Assembly: GCF_003732665.1 (NCBI RefSeq)
Contig: NZ_MOBP01000014.1
Coordinates: 326,150 to 390,149 of the forward strand
Reading direction: 5' to 3'
DNA from: Pseudomonas frederiksbergensis
GTDB taxonomy: Bacteria > Pseudomonadota > Gammaproteobacteria > Pseudomonadales > Pseudomonadaceae
Length of the DNA: 64,000 nt
Below are positions 16,088-24,177 of this stretch, one piece after another. The first letter of the stretch is position 1; every line of letters starts with the position of its first letter. Under the pieces are notes generated by a model, which was not told the DNA's origin, ran no database searches, and saw only the letters and a program-made list of their open reading frames with translations. Position numbers and translations under genes: made by a program.

Positions 16088-16351
16088 ATGAAAGACCAGT
16101 CTCAACAACAGGATCAGACCGGGGCGCCGGTGGATCGCAATGACCCGGCGATTGACCCGCACGTGCCGGGGGACGGTGACAGCGGGCAGAACCAGACCAC
16201 CGCCAAGCCCAATAGCGCCGACTCAGCGGTCGATCAGAAAAACCGCCATGACGACAATGACAACGAGTTCAGCCCGGGCTTCACGCCAAAACCGGATCGA
16301 CCGAAGCCAAGGGAAGAAACCGATGCGGATATTGATACTGACGGGGGCTAA
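16088..16351 (+). CDS. Small acidic, disordered hypothetical protein
   Basis: 87 residues with no recognised domain. Composition is dominated by D, P, Q, N and K (DRNDPAIDPHVPG, SPGFTPKPDRPKPREE, DADIDTDGG), with no hydrophobic core, Cys or signal peptide, so it should be intrinsically disordered. GAGG lies about 7 bases before the ATG. It is the first of a run of small proteins (with 17216 and 17563) around the DUF4142 gene, a setting common for stress-induced pseudomonad proteins. No function is assigned. Confidence 0.65.
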   Translation: MKDQSQQQDQTGAPVDRNDPAIDPHVPGDGDSGQNQTTAKPNSADSAVDQKNRHDDNDNEFSPGFTPKPDRPKPREETDADIDTDGG

Positions 16352-16370
16352 CCGCCGAGCACAAAACAAC

Positions 16371-16460
16371 TGTGGGAGCGGGCTTGCTCGCGAAGGCGTT
16401 GGATCAGTCGACATCATCATTGACTGATCCGGCGCTTTCGCGAGCAAGCCCGCTCCCACA
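16371..16460. repeat. REPIN (inverted REP pair)
   Basis: TGTGGGAGCGGGCTTGC... and its inverted copy, about 90 bases overall, between convergent genes. Confidence 0.9.
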
Positions 16461-16477
16461 GGGGTTATGCGGACGGC

Positions 16478-16999
16478 TTATTTACTGGGGTGAGCCACTT
16501 GCAGTTCTTTCGCCGCGTCCAGGTGCTTCTGCAACGCTGGCAGCATTTTCTGCGCAAAGCCTTTCAACTCAGTGGCCCCCGGCTTTTTGTCGTCGGTCAC
16601 CGTGTCCGCTTCCTTCTTGAACAGCGCGATGGTTTCTTCATGGGCCTTCACCTGGTTGTTGGCGTAGGCCGCATCGAAGGATTCGTCGCGCAGGTCGAGG
16701 ATTTTCGCCTTGGCCTGCTTGACCAGCGTCGTGCTGTCCGGCACCTCGATGTCATGCTTTTTCGCCAGGGCCGCCAGCTCATCGTTGGCCTTGCTGTGGT
16801 CGGTGATCATCATGTTGGCGAAGGACTTGATGTCCGCCGATGAGCTTTTTTCCAGGGCCAGTTTGCTGGTTTCGACTTCGGCGATGCCGCCGGCGGCCGC
16901 GTTGTCGACAAAATCGTTGGAAGTGGCCGCGAAAGCGGTGCCCATGCTGCTGCTCAGGGCGACTGCCAGGGCGAGGTGGCGCAGGTTTAATCCGTCCAT
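16478..16999 (-). CDS. DUF4142 periplasmic protein
   Basis: Exported protein of 173 residues: Sec signal peptide (LRHLALAVALSSSMGTAFA, cleavage after AFA), then a ferritin-like four-helix DUF4142 domain (FVDNAAAGGIAEVETSKLALEKS, IKSFANMMITDHSKANDELAALAKKHDIEVPD, MLPALQKHLDAAKEL). Family members are periplasmic and often stress- or envelope-associated, with no fixed biochemical role. No metal ligand set is obvious beyond the conserved His residues in DHSK and KHLD. Monocistronic on the minus strand. Confidence 0.88.
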   Translation of the reverse strand: MDGLNLRHLALAVALSSSMGTAFAATSNDFVDNAAAGGIAEVETSKLALEKSSSADIKSFANMMITDHSKANDELAALAKKHDIEVPDSTTLVKQAKAKILDLRDESFDAAYANNQVKAHEETIALFKKEADTVTDDKKPGATELKGFAQKMLPALQKHLDAAKELQVAHPSK

Positions 17000-17215
17000 T
17001 GGTTATTCTCCACACGGGTTATGTAGGCGATCGGGTGACCGTTATTCAGTGGAGGCAAGCGCGGGACGAAAGGTTTGATCGCAATCGCAAAGCGACGACG
17101 AACGGCCACCGCTGGTCTGACAGGAGGTCGACAGAACCGGGTAACCGAGGCCATTCTGATGGTTGGTGAACGCAATCGATCGCGTTTGCTGCCGATCAAC
17201 AAACGGAGGTGTTCC

Positions 17216-17458
17216 ATGCCGGTGCAACACGACCTTTATCAGGACCTGAAAATATCCAAGGAAGAGATCCAGCAAAAACGCACCAAGGATCCGTTACTGG
17301 ATTCACTGATCAATAAGTACGTGCAGGCGGATAAAGAGGTGGTCAAGGCTGAGACCGCCCAGTCCGATGCCCCCAGCGACGACGCCCTGAAAAAGCTCAA
17401 GGAACAGCGATTGCTGGTCAAGGACAAAATCGTCCAACAACTCAAGTCGCCTACCTGA
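17216..17458 (+). CDS. DUF465 (YdcH-like) small coiled-coil protein
   Basis: 80 residues. GGAGG at 17205-17209 precedes ATG 17216; longer in-frame starts upstream lack such a site. The sequence is two amphipathic helices (LLDSLINKYVQADKEVVKAE and LKKLKEQRLLVKDKIVQQL) ending in the LKEQRLLVKDKI signature typical of DUF465/YdcH proteins. No enzymatic function is known for this family. Confidence 0.72.
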   Translation: MPVQHDLYQDLKISKEEIQQKRTKDPLLDSLINKYVQADKEVVKAETAQSDAPSDDALKKLKEQRLLVKDKIVQQLKSPT

Positions 17459-17562
17459 ACCACCGACGACCGGTGACTGAATAATTGGAACGGCGATAAC
17501 GACCGGCACCTCGAAAGTACAGAGTCTGAACATCCAGTGACTCGCTTTTCAGAGGTGCCCTT

Positions 17563-17736
17563 ATGACCGAGCCAAAATTCCCCAGTGAAGAGCAGGGCGG
17601 GTACGACCCGATCCCGACTCACCCTGAACCGCTTAGCCCGCAGCGCAATACCGTCAAGCCTGAAGAACCGGATACCGATGAAATTCCGGACGATGAGAAG
17701 GGCAAGCCAGTAAACCCCGAAATCCCCGACGCATAA
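17563..17736 (+). CDS. Small Pro/Glu-rich hypothetical protein (57 aa)
   Basis: Short frame from ATG 17563 to TAA 17736. AGAGGTG lies about 6 bases upstream of the start. The product is acidic and proline-rich (DPIPTHPEPLSPQ, EEPDTDEIPDDEKGKPVNPEIPDA) and predicted disordered. Its composition resembles the 87-residue protein at 16088. Coding status rests on the ribosome site, the clean frame and position in a small-protein cluster; no domain is recognised. Confidence 0.55.
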   Translation: MTEPKFPSEEQGGYDPIPTHPEPLSPQRNTVKPEEPDTDEIPDDEKGKPVNPEIPDA

Positions 17737-17743
17737 CTCCCCC

Positions 17744-17832
17744 TGTGGGAGCGAGCCTGCTCGCGAAGGCGGTTTGTCTGACCCATCAATGTTGGATGTG
17801 CAGGCGCTTTCGCGAGCAGGCTCGCTCCCACA
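17744..17832. repeat. REPIN (GTGGGAGCGAGCCTGC variant)
   Basis: Inverted pair with GAGCCTGCTCGCGAA arms, a sequence variant of the main family, directly after the 57-residue gene. Confidence 0.88.
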
Positions 17833-17876
17833 TTTGATTGGTTTCGCCACCTATTCTCGATAAACACCCCATCCCC

Positions 17877-17967
17877 TGTGGGAGCGAGCTTGCTCGCGAA
17901 GGCGACATCAAATTCAACATCCATGTTGACTGACACGCCGCTTTCGCGAGCAAGCTTTGCTCCTACA
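17877..17967. repeat. REPIN (GTGGGAGCGAGCTTGC variant)
   Basis: Second inverted pair 45 bases after the previous one; the right arm is of the GTAGGAGC subtype (GCAAGCTTTGCTCCTACA). Together the two fill the 17737-17988 gap. Confidence 0.85.
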
Positions 17968-17988
17968 GGTTTGGTGTTTGATTGACGA

Positions 17989-19068
17989 TCAGTTCAAGGC
18001 CTTGCTTAGGGGCAACCGCGCCATGTGTTGCGCCTTGAGCGAGCCGAAATACAGCCAGTCGCCATACTCGCGCACGGTAGTAATGGGTGAGTAGTTGCCG
18101 CTGCCGGCATCCTGCAAATTGGCTATCACCTTGCCGTCCACATCCAGCCCCAGCACAAACGCTCGTTTCTCCACCGGTTTGGGCAGAACCATTAACGCCC
18201 GCACGATCACCTTGCGCACGAACGGGTGCGCTGCCGTGGCATCGAGCAGTGCATTACGCGGGGCATACAGCGCCACCCAGAACCGATCCCGGCCATTGAA
18301 CGCGAGGTTGTCCGGCAGACCCGGCAGGTTGTCGATAAACACGTCATGGGTCCCGGCTTTCGCTCCGGTCAGCCAATAGCGAGTGATGCGATAGGCGCCG
18401 GTTTCGTTGACCAGGACAAAGGCATCGTCCGGCCCGAGGGTCACGCCATTGGCGAATTCCAGTTTGTCCAGCAGCAGCGTGGTTTTGCCGGTCTGGAAGT
18501 CGTAGCGCAGCAAACGCCCGTCGCCACCGTGTTCGATGATCGCCTCGCCGTCCTTGCCATAGCCCCAACGACTGGAGGCATCGCTGAAGTAGGCGTAATG
18601 CCCCGGTTTGTCGATCACCACGTCATCGGTGAAGCCGAAGGGCACGCCGTTGACGGCGGTGGTCAACGGGATCAGCCGGCCCTGGGCATCCAGGGAGAGC
18701 AAACCCTTGACCCCATCGGCGATCACCAGCAAACCATTGGGATGCCGAGCCAACCCCAAGGGCCGGCCGCCGGTGTCGGTCAGCACTTTCGTCACCTTGC
18801 CATCGAGGCTGGTGCGAATCACCCGGCCGTCGTGCAGCCCGGTGATCAGGGCATCGTTTTCCAGCAGCAACGCCTCTGGCCCGTCGATGTCCGAGGCGCC
18901 GACCGGTTCCACCTCTTTGAGCCGCTGGTTCTCGGCATACACGCCGCTGGCCAGGGACGGCGCTGGCGGCGGGGTCCAGGCCACCGGGTTCAGCCGGGTC
19001 GGCATCAACAGCAAAAACGCGACAACAACGACGATCAGCAGCGACACAAACCTGAACACTGCTCTCAC
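17989..19068 (-). CDS. SMP-30/strictosidine-synthase-like beta-propeller protein
   Basis: 359 residues with an N-terminal membrane anchor (FRFVSLLIVVVVAFLLLM) and a six-bladed propeller of the SMP-30/gluconolactonase/strictosidine-synthase superfamily. Diagnostic are DIDGPEALLLENDALITGLHDGRVIR, YAYFSDASSRWGYG, LEFANGVTLGPDDAFVLVNET and LPGLPDNLAFNGRDRFWVAL. GTG 19068 is chosen because it forms a GTGA overlap with the stop of the hydroxylase gene and puts the anchor at the N-terminus; the longer frame reads back into that gene. Such proteins are typically lactonases or esterases; here the enzyme probably faces the periplasm. The substrate is unknown, but coupling to a fatty-acid-hydroxylase-type gene suggests a lipid or sterol-like lactone. 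Confidence 0.82.
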   Translation of the reverse strand: MRAVFRFVSLLIVVVVAFLLLMPTRLNPVAWTPPPAPSLASGVYAENQRLKEVEPVGASDIDGPEALLLENDALITGLHDGRVIRTSLDGKVTKVLTDTGGRPLGLARHPNGLLVIADGVKGLLSLDAQGRLIPLTTAVNGVPFGFTDDVVIDKPGHYAYFSDASSRWGYGKDGEAIIEHGGDGRLLRYDFQTGKTTLLLDKLEFANGVTLGPDDAFVLVNETGAYRITRYWLTGAKAGTHDVFIDNLPGLPDNLAFNGRDRFWVALYAPRNALLDATAAHPFVRKVIVRALMVLPKPVEKRAFVLGLDVDGKVIANLQDAGSGNYSPITTVREYGDWLYFGSLKAQHMARLPLSKALN

Positions 19069-20219
19069 GCGCTCACTCCCGCCGGGGCCAGGTGCCGCTG
19101 CGCCATGTCCCGCAGCGCCAGCATCGACGCCGCGGATTCGTGCTCGATCCGCCGTTTCAGCAGCACAAGATTGGCGATGCGCATGCCCAAGCCGCTGAAT
19201 TGATAATCCAGGGTGCGGACAAACCGCGTGCCGTCCCCGAGGGCTTCGCACTCATAGGTGACCACCAGCGACAAACCATGATCGCCCCTGGCCCGGGCAC
19301 TCCAGCGCCGTCCCGGCAAATACTCCTCGACCTCCCAGCTCAAATGCCCGTCACGCCCGCCGGCGCGGATGTCCTCCTCGAAGTGCGAACCGGCATGCAG
19401 TGAGCCGCCCTGGCCATCGACCTTGAGCGACGACGGATGCCACTCAGGCCAGCGGGTCACGGTGCTGGCGTAGGCGAGCACGGCAATCGGGTTGCCGGCG
19501 ATGTCGATCTGGTGCTGCATGCGGGTCATGGGCATTCTCGTCGGGTGCGGGTTGGCGTGCTCCGGCTCCCAATAGAGGGTGCCGAACAGGTAATCCATCA
19601 GTGGAAACACGATATTGAAGTTGCGCTCCTGCATCACTTCGCGGCGGTGATGCAGCTCATGCAGGCGCCGCATCTGGCGGATCCACGGCAGCCTGGTAAC
19701 CGGATTGCGCGGCGGCAAGTGCTCGCAGGCATGGAACACTTCATAGGTCAGGTAACCCAAAACCATACAGCCGCCGAACAGCCCGGCAACGTTGGCGTTG
19801 ACCCGGGAAAACAGCCACCAGAGGGGCAGGGTGATGACCAGCGTGTGGAGCACGATCAGCCAGGCCGGAAACAGGATCACTCGCCAGTCCCGGGCGCTGT
19901 CGTAGGTCATGTGGCCGGGGGTGAAAAAGCTGTGGTGGTCGCCGGCATGCCGCGCATAGAACATCCGCGCGAAGCTCTTTTTATGGTGCCCGAGGTGGCG
20001 GTGCACCATGTACACGCCGAAGTTGAAGAACAACAGCGTCAACGGCACCGTCAGCCATTCCAACGGCTGCACTTGCTGCACCGTGCGCCAGAACCCGGCG
20101 ATGGCGAGGATGCCGAACAGCAACACAAAAGAACCGTGCAGCCACGGGTTGTAGCGCCGATGAATCGCGGCACGGTAACGGGTGCGAAAAGCCTGGGTGG
20201 TCTGCCTCACTGCGCTCAC
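19065..20219 (-). CDS. Fatty-acid hydroxylase / SRPBCC lipid-binding fusion protein
   Basis: 384 residues. Residues 1-225 are a membrane fatty-acid-hydroxylase (sterol desaturase superfamily) domain: several membrane segments and di-iron histidine clusters H83RHLGHH, H101AGDHH, H163ACEH and H187ELHH. Residues about 233-384 are an SRPBCC/polyketide-cyclase-like domain (TRMQHQIDIAGNPIAVLAYASTVTRWPEWHPSSLKVDG, GRRWSARARGDHGLSLVVTYECEALGDGTRFVRTLDYQFSG), a hydrophobic-ligand pocket. The start is GTG 20219 or the in-frame GTG six bases... about three codons later; the ribosome site is weak. The gene is translationally coupled to the propeller gene. Expected role: oxygen-dependent hydroxylation or desaturation of a lipid held by the C-domain. 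This is inference from the two folds. Confidence 0.84.
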   Translation of the reverse strand: MSAVRQTTQAFRTRYRAAIHRRYNPWLHGSFVLLFGILAIAGFWRTVQQVQPLEWLTVPLTLLFFNFGVYMVHRHLGHHKKSFARMFYARHAGDHHSFFTPGHMTYDSARDWRVILFPAWLIVLHTLVITLPLWWLFSRVNANVAGLFGGCMVLGYLTYEVFHACEHLPPRNPVTRLPWIRQMRRLHELHHRREVMQERNFNIVFPLMDYLFGTLYWEPEHANPHPTRMPMTRMQHQIDIAGNPIAVLAYASTVTRWPEWHPSSLKVDGQGGSLHAGSHFEEDIRAGGRDGHLSWEVEEYLPGRRWSARARGDHGLSLVVTYECEALGDGTRFVRTLDYQFSGLGMRIANLVLLKRRIEHESAASMLALRDMAQRHLAPAGVSA

Positions 20220-20305
20220 CTGTGATTGTTGTTATCACAGCAGATTAGCCGATCCCGCCGCGCAGGCTTGGCGAACCTTGAGGGCACAACTGCCACTTGA
20301 TGGAC

Positions 20306-21169
20306 TCAGCCCAACGGGTTCCAGCGCTGGGACCAGTCATCGTCGGTCCTGATCACATCGCGCAGCAGGTCGAAGGCTTGTTGCAGGGTCGTCGAGTCCC
20401 GGTCCCGGGAGTAAACCAGATAGGTCGGGTAACTGAATTCCGGGGCTTTGGGCACGACTTCCAGCACGCCGCTTTCCAGGTAGCTTTGCACCACCCGGGT
20501 GCGGAAATAGCCGCTGCCGCCGTGTTCCAGCAGGTACTGCAAGGCCAGCGGGCCGAGGTTGAAACTCAGGGCAGCCTTGGCTTTTTCCGGCAGGGCAGCG
20601 TCGTGCTGGCGGCGGAAGTCCGGACCCCAATCGATGTACACGTAGGGATCAGGTTTACCCGCAAGCCGCACCAGGATCAGTTTTTCTTCCAGCACCTGTT
20701 CCACTTGCAGGCGCGGCCAGTATTCCGGCTGATAGACCAGGGCTGCGTCGAGCACGCCCAGTTCCAGTTGCCGCAGCAGGTTTTCGCCGTCGCGGATTTC
20801 CATGCGCAGGGCGTGGCTGGGGATTTTCTCGCGCAACTCAGCGGCCCAACTGAGCATCAACGGATTACACAAACTGACCTCGCCACCGATGTGCAACACG
20901 TCGCGATAGCCTTCGGGCAGTGGCAGGTCGCGGCGGGCGGCCTCCCAGGTTTGCACCAGTTGATTGGCGTAGACCACAAAGGCTTCGCCATTCGGGGTCA
21001 GGCGAGCGCCGGCGCGGTTGCGCACGAACAGCGTGCTGCCCAATTGGCTTTCTAACTTCTGCACCCGAGCGGTGATGGCGGTCTGGGTCACATGGAGTTT
21101 TTCCGCGGCGGCGGCGAGACTGCCGTGGCGAACGATTTCCAGGAAAGTGCGGGCGAGGTCGATGTCCAT
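20306..21169 (-). CDS. LysR-family transcriptional regulator
   Basis: 287 residues. N-terminal winged helix-turn-helix (LARTFLEIVRHGSLAAAAEKLHVTQTAITARVQKLESQLG, residues 5-45) followed by a periplasmic-binding-protein-like effector domain (from about 90, LHIGGEVSLCNPLMLSWAAELREKIP). ATG 21169 gives the canonical LysR N-terminus; longer starts run into the upstream repeat. It is divergent from the glucosidase gene with a REPIN between them, so control of that gene or of itself is possible but unproven. Confidence 0.9.
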   Translation of the reverse strand: MDIDLARTFLEIVRHGSLAAAAEKLHVTQTAITARVQKLESQLGSTLFVRNRAGARLTPNGEAFVVYANQLVQTWEAARRDLPLPEGYRDVLHIGGEVSLCNPLMLSWAAELREKIPSHALRMEIRDGENLLRQLELGVLDAALVYQPEYWPRLQVEQVLEEKLILVRLAGKPDPYVYIDWGPDFRRQHDAALPEKAKAALSFNLGPLALQYLLEHGGSGYFRTRVVQSYLESGVLEVVPKAPEFSYPTYLVYSRDRDSTTLQQAFDLLRDVIRTDDDWSQRWNPLG

Positions 21170-21235
21170 GGGGTGGCCGGAGTCAGGGGTGCGGGCATTG
21201 TAAGAGCCCCCAGTCTTACTGAACACCGCAATCCC

Positions 21236-21325
21236 TGTGGGAGCGAGCTTGCTCGCGATGACGGCGGCACATCCTGCATCAATGTTTACAGACAGTCCGC
21301 TATCGCGAGCAAGCTCGCTCCCACA
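21236..21325. repeat. REPIN (GTGGGAGCGAGCTTGC variant)
   Basis: Inverted pair in the divergent region between the LysR regulator and the glucosidase gene. Confidence 0.88.
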
Positions 21326-21432
21326 GGGTTCGGTGGTGTTCGGTCCTTCGTGACAAGGTGTCAGAGTTTTCACATTCCCGCCGTGCCCCGCGCACTACAC
21401 TGCACCCATCTCCCGCCCCAACGGACCACCCC

Positions 21433-24063
21433 ATGCCTGCAAAGCCCACCGCCAACATCCTCGCCACCCCGGAAGGCCAGCGCCTGGCCGGCAGCGAGGC
21501 CCAGGACTGGCGCGAGTGGGGGCCGTACTTGAGCGAACGGCAGTGGGGCACGGTGCGCGAGGACTACAGCGCGGACGGCGATGCCTGGCGCTATTTCCCC
21601 CACGAACACGCGCGCAGCCGTGCCTATCGCTGGGGCGAGGATGGCCTCGCTGGCTTCAGCGACAAGGCACAGCACTGGTGCCTGGGCCTGGGTGTGTGGA
21701 ACGAGCGCGACCCGATTCTCAAGGAGCGTCTGTTCGGCCTTAACAACAGCGAAGGCAATCACGGCGAGGACGTCAAGGAGCTGTATTTCTTTGTCGACGG
21801 CGTGCCGAGCCATGCCTACATGCGCATGCTCTACAAATACCCCCAGGCCGAATTTCCCTACGCCGATCTGGTCCGGGAAAACGCCCGCCGGGGCCTGGCC
21901 GATACCGAATATGAAATCCTCGACACCGGTGTGTTCGATGACAACCGCTATTTCGACGTGACGGTGGAATACGCCAAGCACACCGCGGATGACATCTTCA
22001 TGCGCGTCACCGTGCACAACCGTTCCGATCAACCGGCGCGGTTGCAGGTGTTGCCCCAGCTGTGGGCACGCAACACCTGGAGCTGGGTGGCCGACGGGCA
22101 GAAACCGAACCTGAGCCTCAGTGGCGATCGGGTCCTGGCCCAACATCCGCACATGCCGGACCGCCAGGCCACAGCGTGGGGTGAGGCCGATTGTGAATGG
22201 CTGTTCTGTGAAAATGAAAGCAACTTTCCCAAGCTCGATAACGTGCCGGCCCAAGGTCCGTTCAAGGACGGCATCAATGATTTCATTGTCGACGGCGCCA
22301 CCGATGCGGTGCGGCACGACAGCGGCACTAAGGTCGCTGCCCGTTTCATCCTGAACTTCGACGCCGGCCAGACCCGCAGCGTGTTCCTGCGCTTTGCCCC
22401 GGCCGGGTCGCCGCAGATCAGCGCCCGGACCTTGTTCGAACGCCGCCGCGCTGAAGCCGACGGGTTCTACGCCGCGCTGCAAACCGGGATCAAGGACGCC
22501 GATGCGCGCAATGTGCAGCGCCAGGCCCTGGCGGGGTTGCTGTGGTCAAAACAGCTCTACTATTTCGACGTCAACCAGTGGCTCGACGGTGATCCGGCAC
22601 AACCGGCGCCGCCGCCCGAGCGCATGCACATTCGCAATACCCATTGGCGGCACCTGTCGAATTTCGACATCGTGTCCATGCCCGACACCTGGGAATACCC
22701 GTGGTACGCCTCGTGGGATCTGGGCTTTCAAGCGGTGGCGTTTGCGTTGATCGATCCGGGTTTCGCCAAGCACCAATTGTTGCTGTTGGTCAAAGACCGT
22801 TTCATGCACCCCAACGGCCAGTTGCCGGCCTACGAATGGCGTTTCGACGACGCCAACCCGCCCGTGCACGCCTGGGCCTGCTGGCGCGTGTACCAGCAGG
22901 ACAAGGCGCTGACCGGAGCCGGGGACATGGATTTCCTGGAGCGGATTTTCCATAAGCTGCTGCTGAATTTTTCCTGGTGGGTCAACCGCAAGGACGCCGA
23001 GGGCCGCAACCTGTTTCAGGGCGGATTCCTGGGGCTGGATAACATCGCGCTCTTCGACCGCTCGGCAATTCTGCCCCCGGGTTATCAACTGGATCAGGCC
23101 GACGGCACGGCATGGGTCGCGGCCTATGCGCTGGACCTGATGCGCATCGCCCTGGAACTGGCCAAGCGCAACAGCGTGTACGTCGATATCGCGGTGAAGT
23201 TCTTCGAGCACTTTCTGTACATCGCCGGGGCGATCAACAAGATCGACTCCGAGGCCGAAGGCTTGTGGGACGAGCAGGACCAGTTTTTCTACGACGTGCT
23301 GCACCACCCCGATGGCGTCAACGAGCCGCTGCGCCTGCGCTCGATTGTCGGCCTGATGCCGCTGTTCGCCGTGCAGGTGCTGGAGCAGCACGAACACGAA
23401 GGCCTGCCCGGTTTGCGCGAGCGGTTACTCGGGTTTATGCGCCACCGCCCGGACCTGGCGAGCCTGGTGTCACGCTGGACCGAACCCGGCGAAGGCAATC
23501 GCATGTTGCTCGCATTGCTGCGGGGCGAACGGACCAAGGACCTGCTCAAACGCATGCTCGACGAGGGTGAGTTCCTGTCACCGTTCGGCATTCGCTCCTT
23601 GTCCAAGGCCTTCGCCGGACAACCCTTCGGCATCCGCATCAATGGCGACAGCCTGTGCGCCCATTACGAACCGGCGGAATCCGAATCGCGGCTGTACGGC
23701 GGCAACTCCAACTGGCGTGGACCGGTGTGGATGCCGATCAACTACATGCTGATCGAATCCTTGCGCGAGTTTCACCGGTACTACGATCAGAATTTCTCGG
23801 TGGAATACCCTACGGGCTCGGGGTTTCTCGCGTCGCTGGAAGAGGTGGCGGACAGCTTGAGCCAGCGTTTGACCAAGCTGTTTTTAAGGGATGAAGCGGG
23901 CAATCGGCCGTCGATGGCGGGGTATGCGCAGTTGCAGGCTGACCCGGCCAGTCGCGATCTGGTGTTGTTCCATGAGTACTTCCATGGCGAGACCGGGCGC
24001 GGGTTGGGCGCCAGTCATCAGACGGGGTGGACGGCGTTGGTGGCGTTGCTTTTACAGGCTTGA
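21433..24063 (+). CDS. GH63-like glucosidase (MGH1/mannosyl-oligosaccharide glucosidase-type)
   Basis: Large cytoplasmic glycoside hydrolase of 876 residues, no signal peptide. An N-terminal beta-rich region (residues 20-330; HARSRAYRWGEDGLAGF, FGLNNSEGNHGEDVKELYF) is followed by an (alpha/alpha)6 barrel (about 380-870) with RNTHWRHLSNFDIVSMPDTWEYPWYASWDLGFQAVAF, YEWRFDDANPPVHAWA, LGLDNIALFDRS and GGNSNWRGPVWMPINYMLIESLREF, typical of the GH63/MGH1 clade annotated as glucosidase in pseudomonads. The Asp in the SWDLGFQ segment and the acidic residues of the LGLDNIALFDRS block are candidate catalytic residues. ATG 21433 is chosen since the frame upstream lacks family sequence. The substrate may be a small glucosyl or mannosyl glycerate-type solute or a glucan; not determined. 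Confidence 0.85.
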   Translation: MPAKPTANILATPEGQRLAGSEAQDWREWGPYLSERQWGTVREDYSADGDAWRYFPHEHARSRAYRWGEDGLAGFSDKAQHWCLGLGVWNERDPILKERLFGLNNSEGNHGEDVKELYFFVDGVPSHAYMRMLYKYPQAEFPYADLVRENARRGLADTEYEILDTGVFDDNRYFDVTVEYAKHTADDIFMRVTVHNRSDQPARLQVLPQLWARNTWSWVADGQKPNLSLSGDRVLAQHPHMPDRQATAWGEADCEWLFCENESNFPKLDNVPAQGPFKDGINDFIVDGATDAVRHDSGTKVAARFILNFDAGQTRSVFLRFAPAGSPQISARTLFERRRAEADGFYAALQTGIKDADARNVQRQALAGLLWSKQLYYFDVNQWLDGDPAQPAPPPERMHIRNTHWRHLSNFDIVSMPDTWEYPWYASWDLGFQAVAFALIDPGFAKHQLLLLVKDRFMHPNGQLPAYEWRFDDANPPVHAWACWRVYQQDKALTGAGDMDFLERIFHKLLLNFSWWVNRKDAEGRNLFQGGFLGLDNIALFDRSAILPPGYQLDQADGTAWVAAYALDLMRIALELAKRNSVYVDIAVKFFEHFLYIAGAINKIDSEAEGLWDEQDQFFYDVLHHPDGVNEPLRLRSIVGLMPLFAVQVLEQHEHEGLPGLRERLLGFMRHRPDLASLVSRWTEPGEGNRMLLALLRGERTKDLLKRMLDEGEFLSPFGIRSLSKAFAGQPFGIRINGDSLCAHYEPAESESRLYGGNSNWRGPVWMPINYMLIESLREFHRYYDQNFSVEYPTGSGFLASLEEVADSLSQRLTKLFLRDEAGNRPSMAGYAQLQADPASRDLVLFHEYFHGETGRGLGASHQTGWTALVALLLQA

Positions 24064-24079
24064 GACCGCGTGATCGTTC

Positions 24080-24154
24080 TTCGCGAGCAAGCCCGCTCCC
24101 ACATTGGATTTGCGTCGCACACAACCCCCCTGTGGGAGCGGGCTTGCTCGCGAA
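24080..24154. repeat. REPIN, reverse arrangement
   Basis: Arms TTCGCGAGCAAGCCCGCTCC... (24080-24103) and ...GCGGGCTTGCTCGCGAA (24131-24154) point outward rather than inward, unlike most copies here. Lies between convergent genes. Confidence 0.85.
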
Positions 24155-24177
24155 GAGGCCCTAAAACGCAGCAAAAA

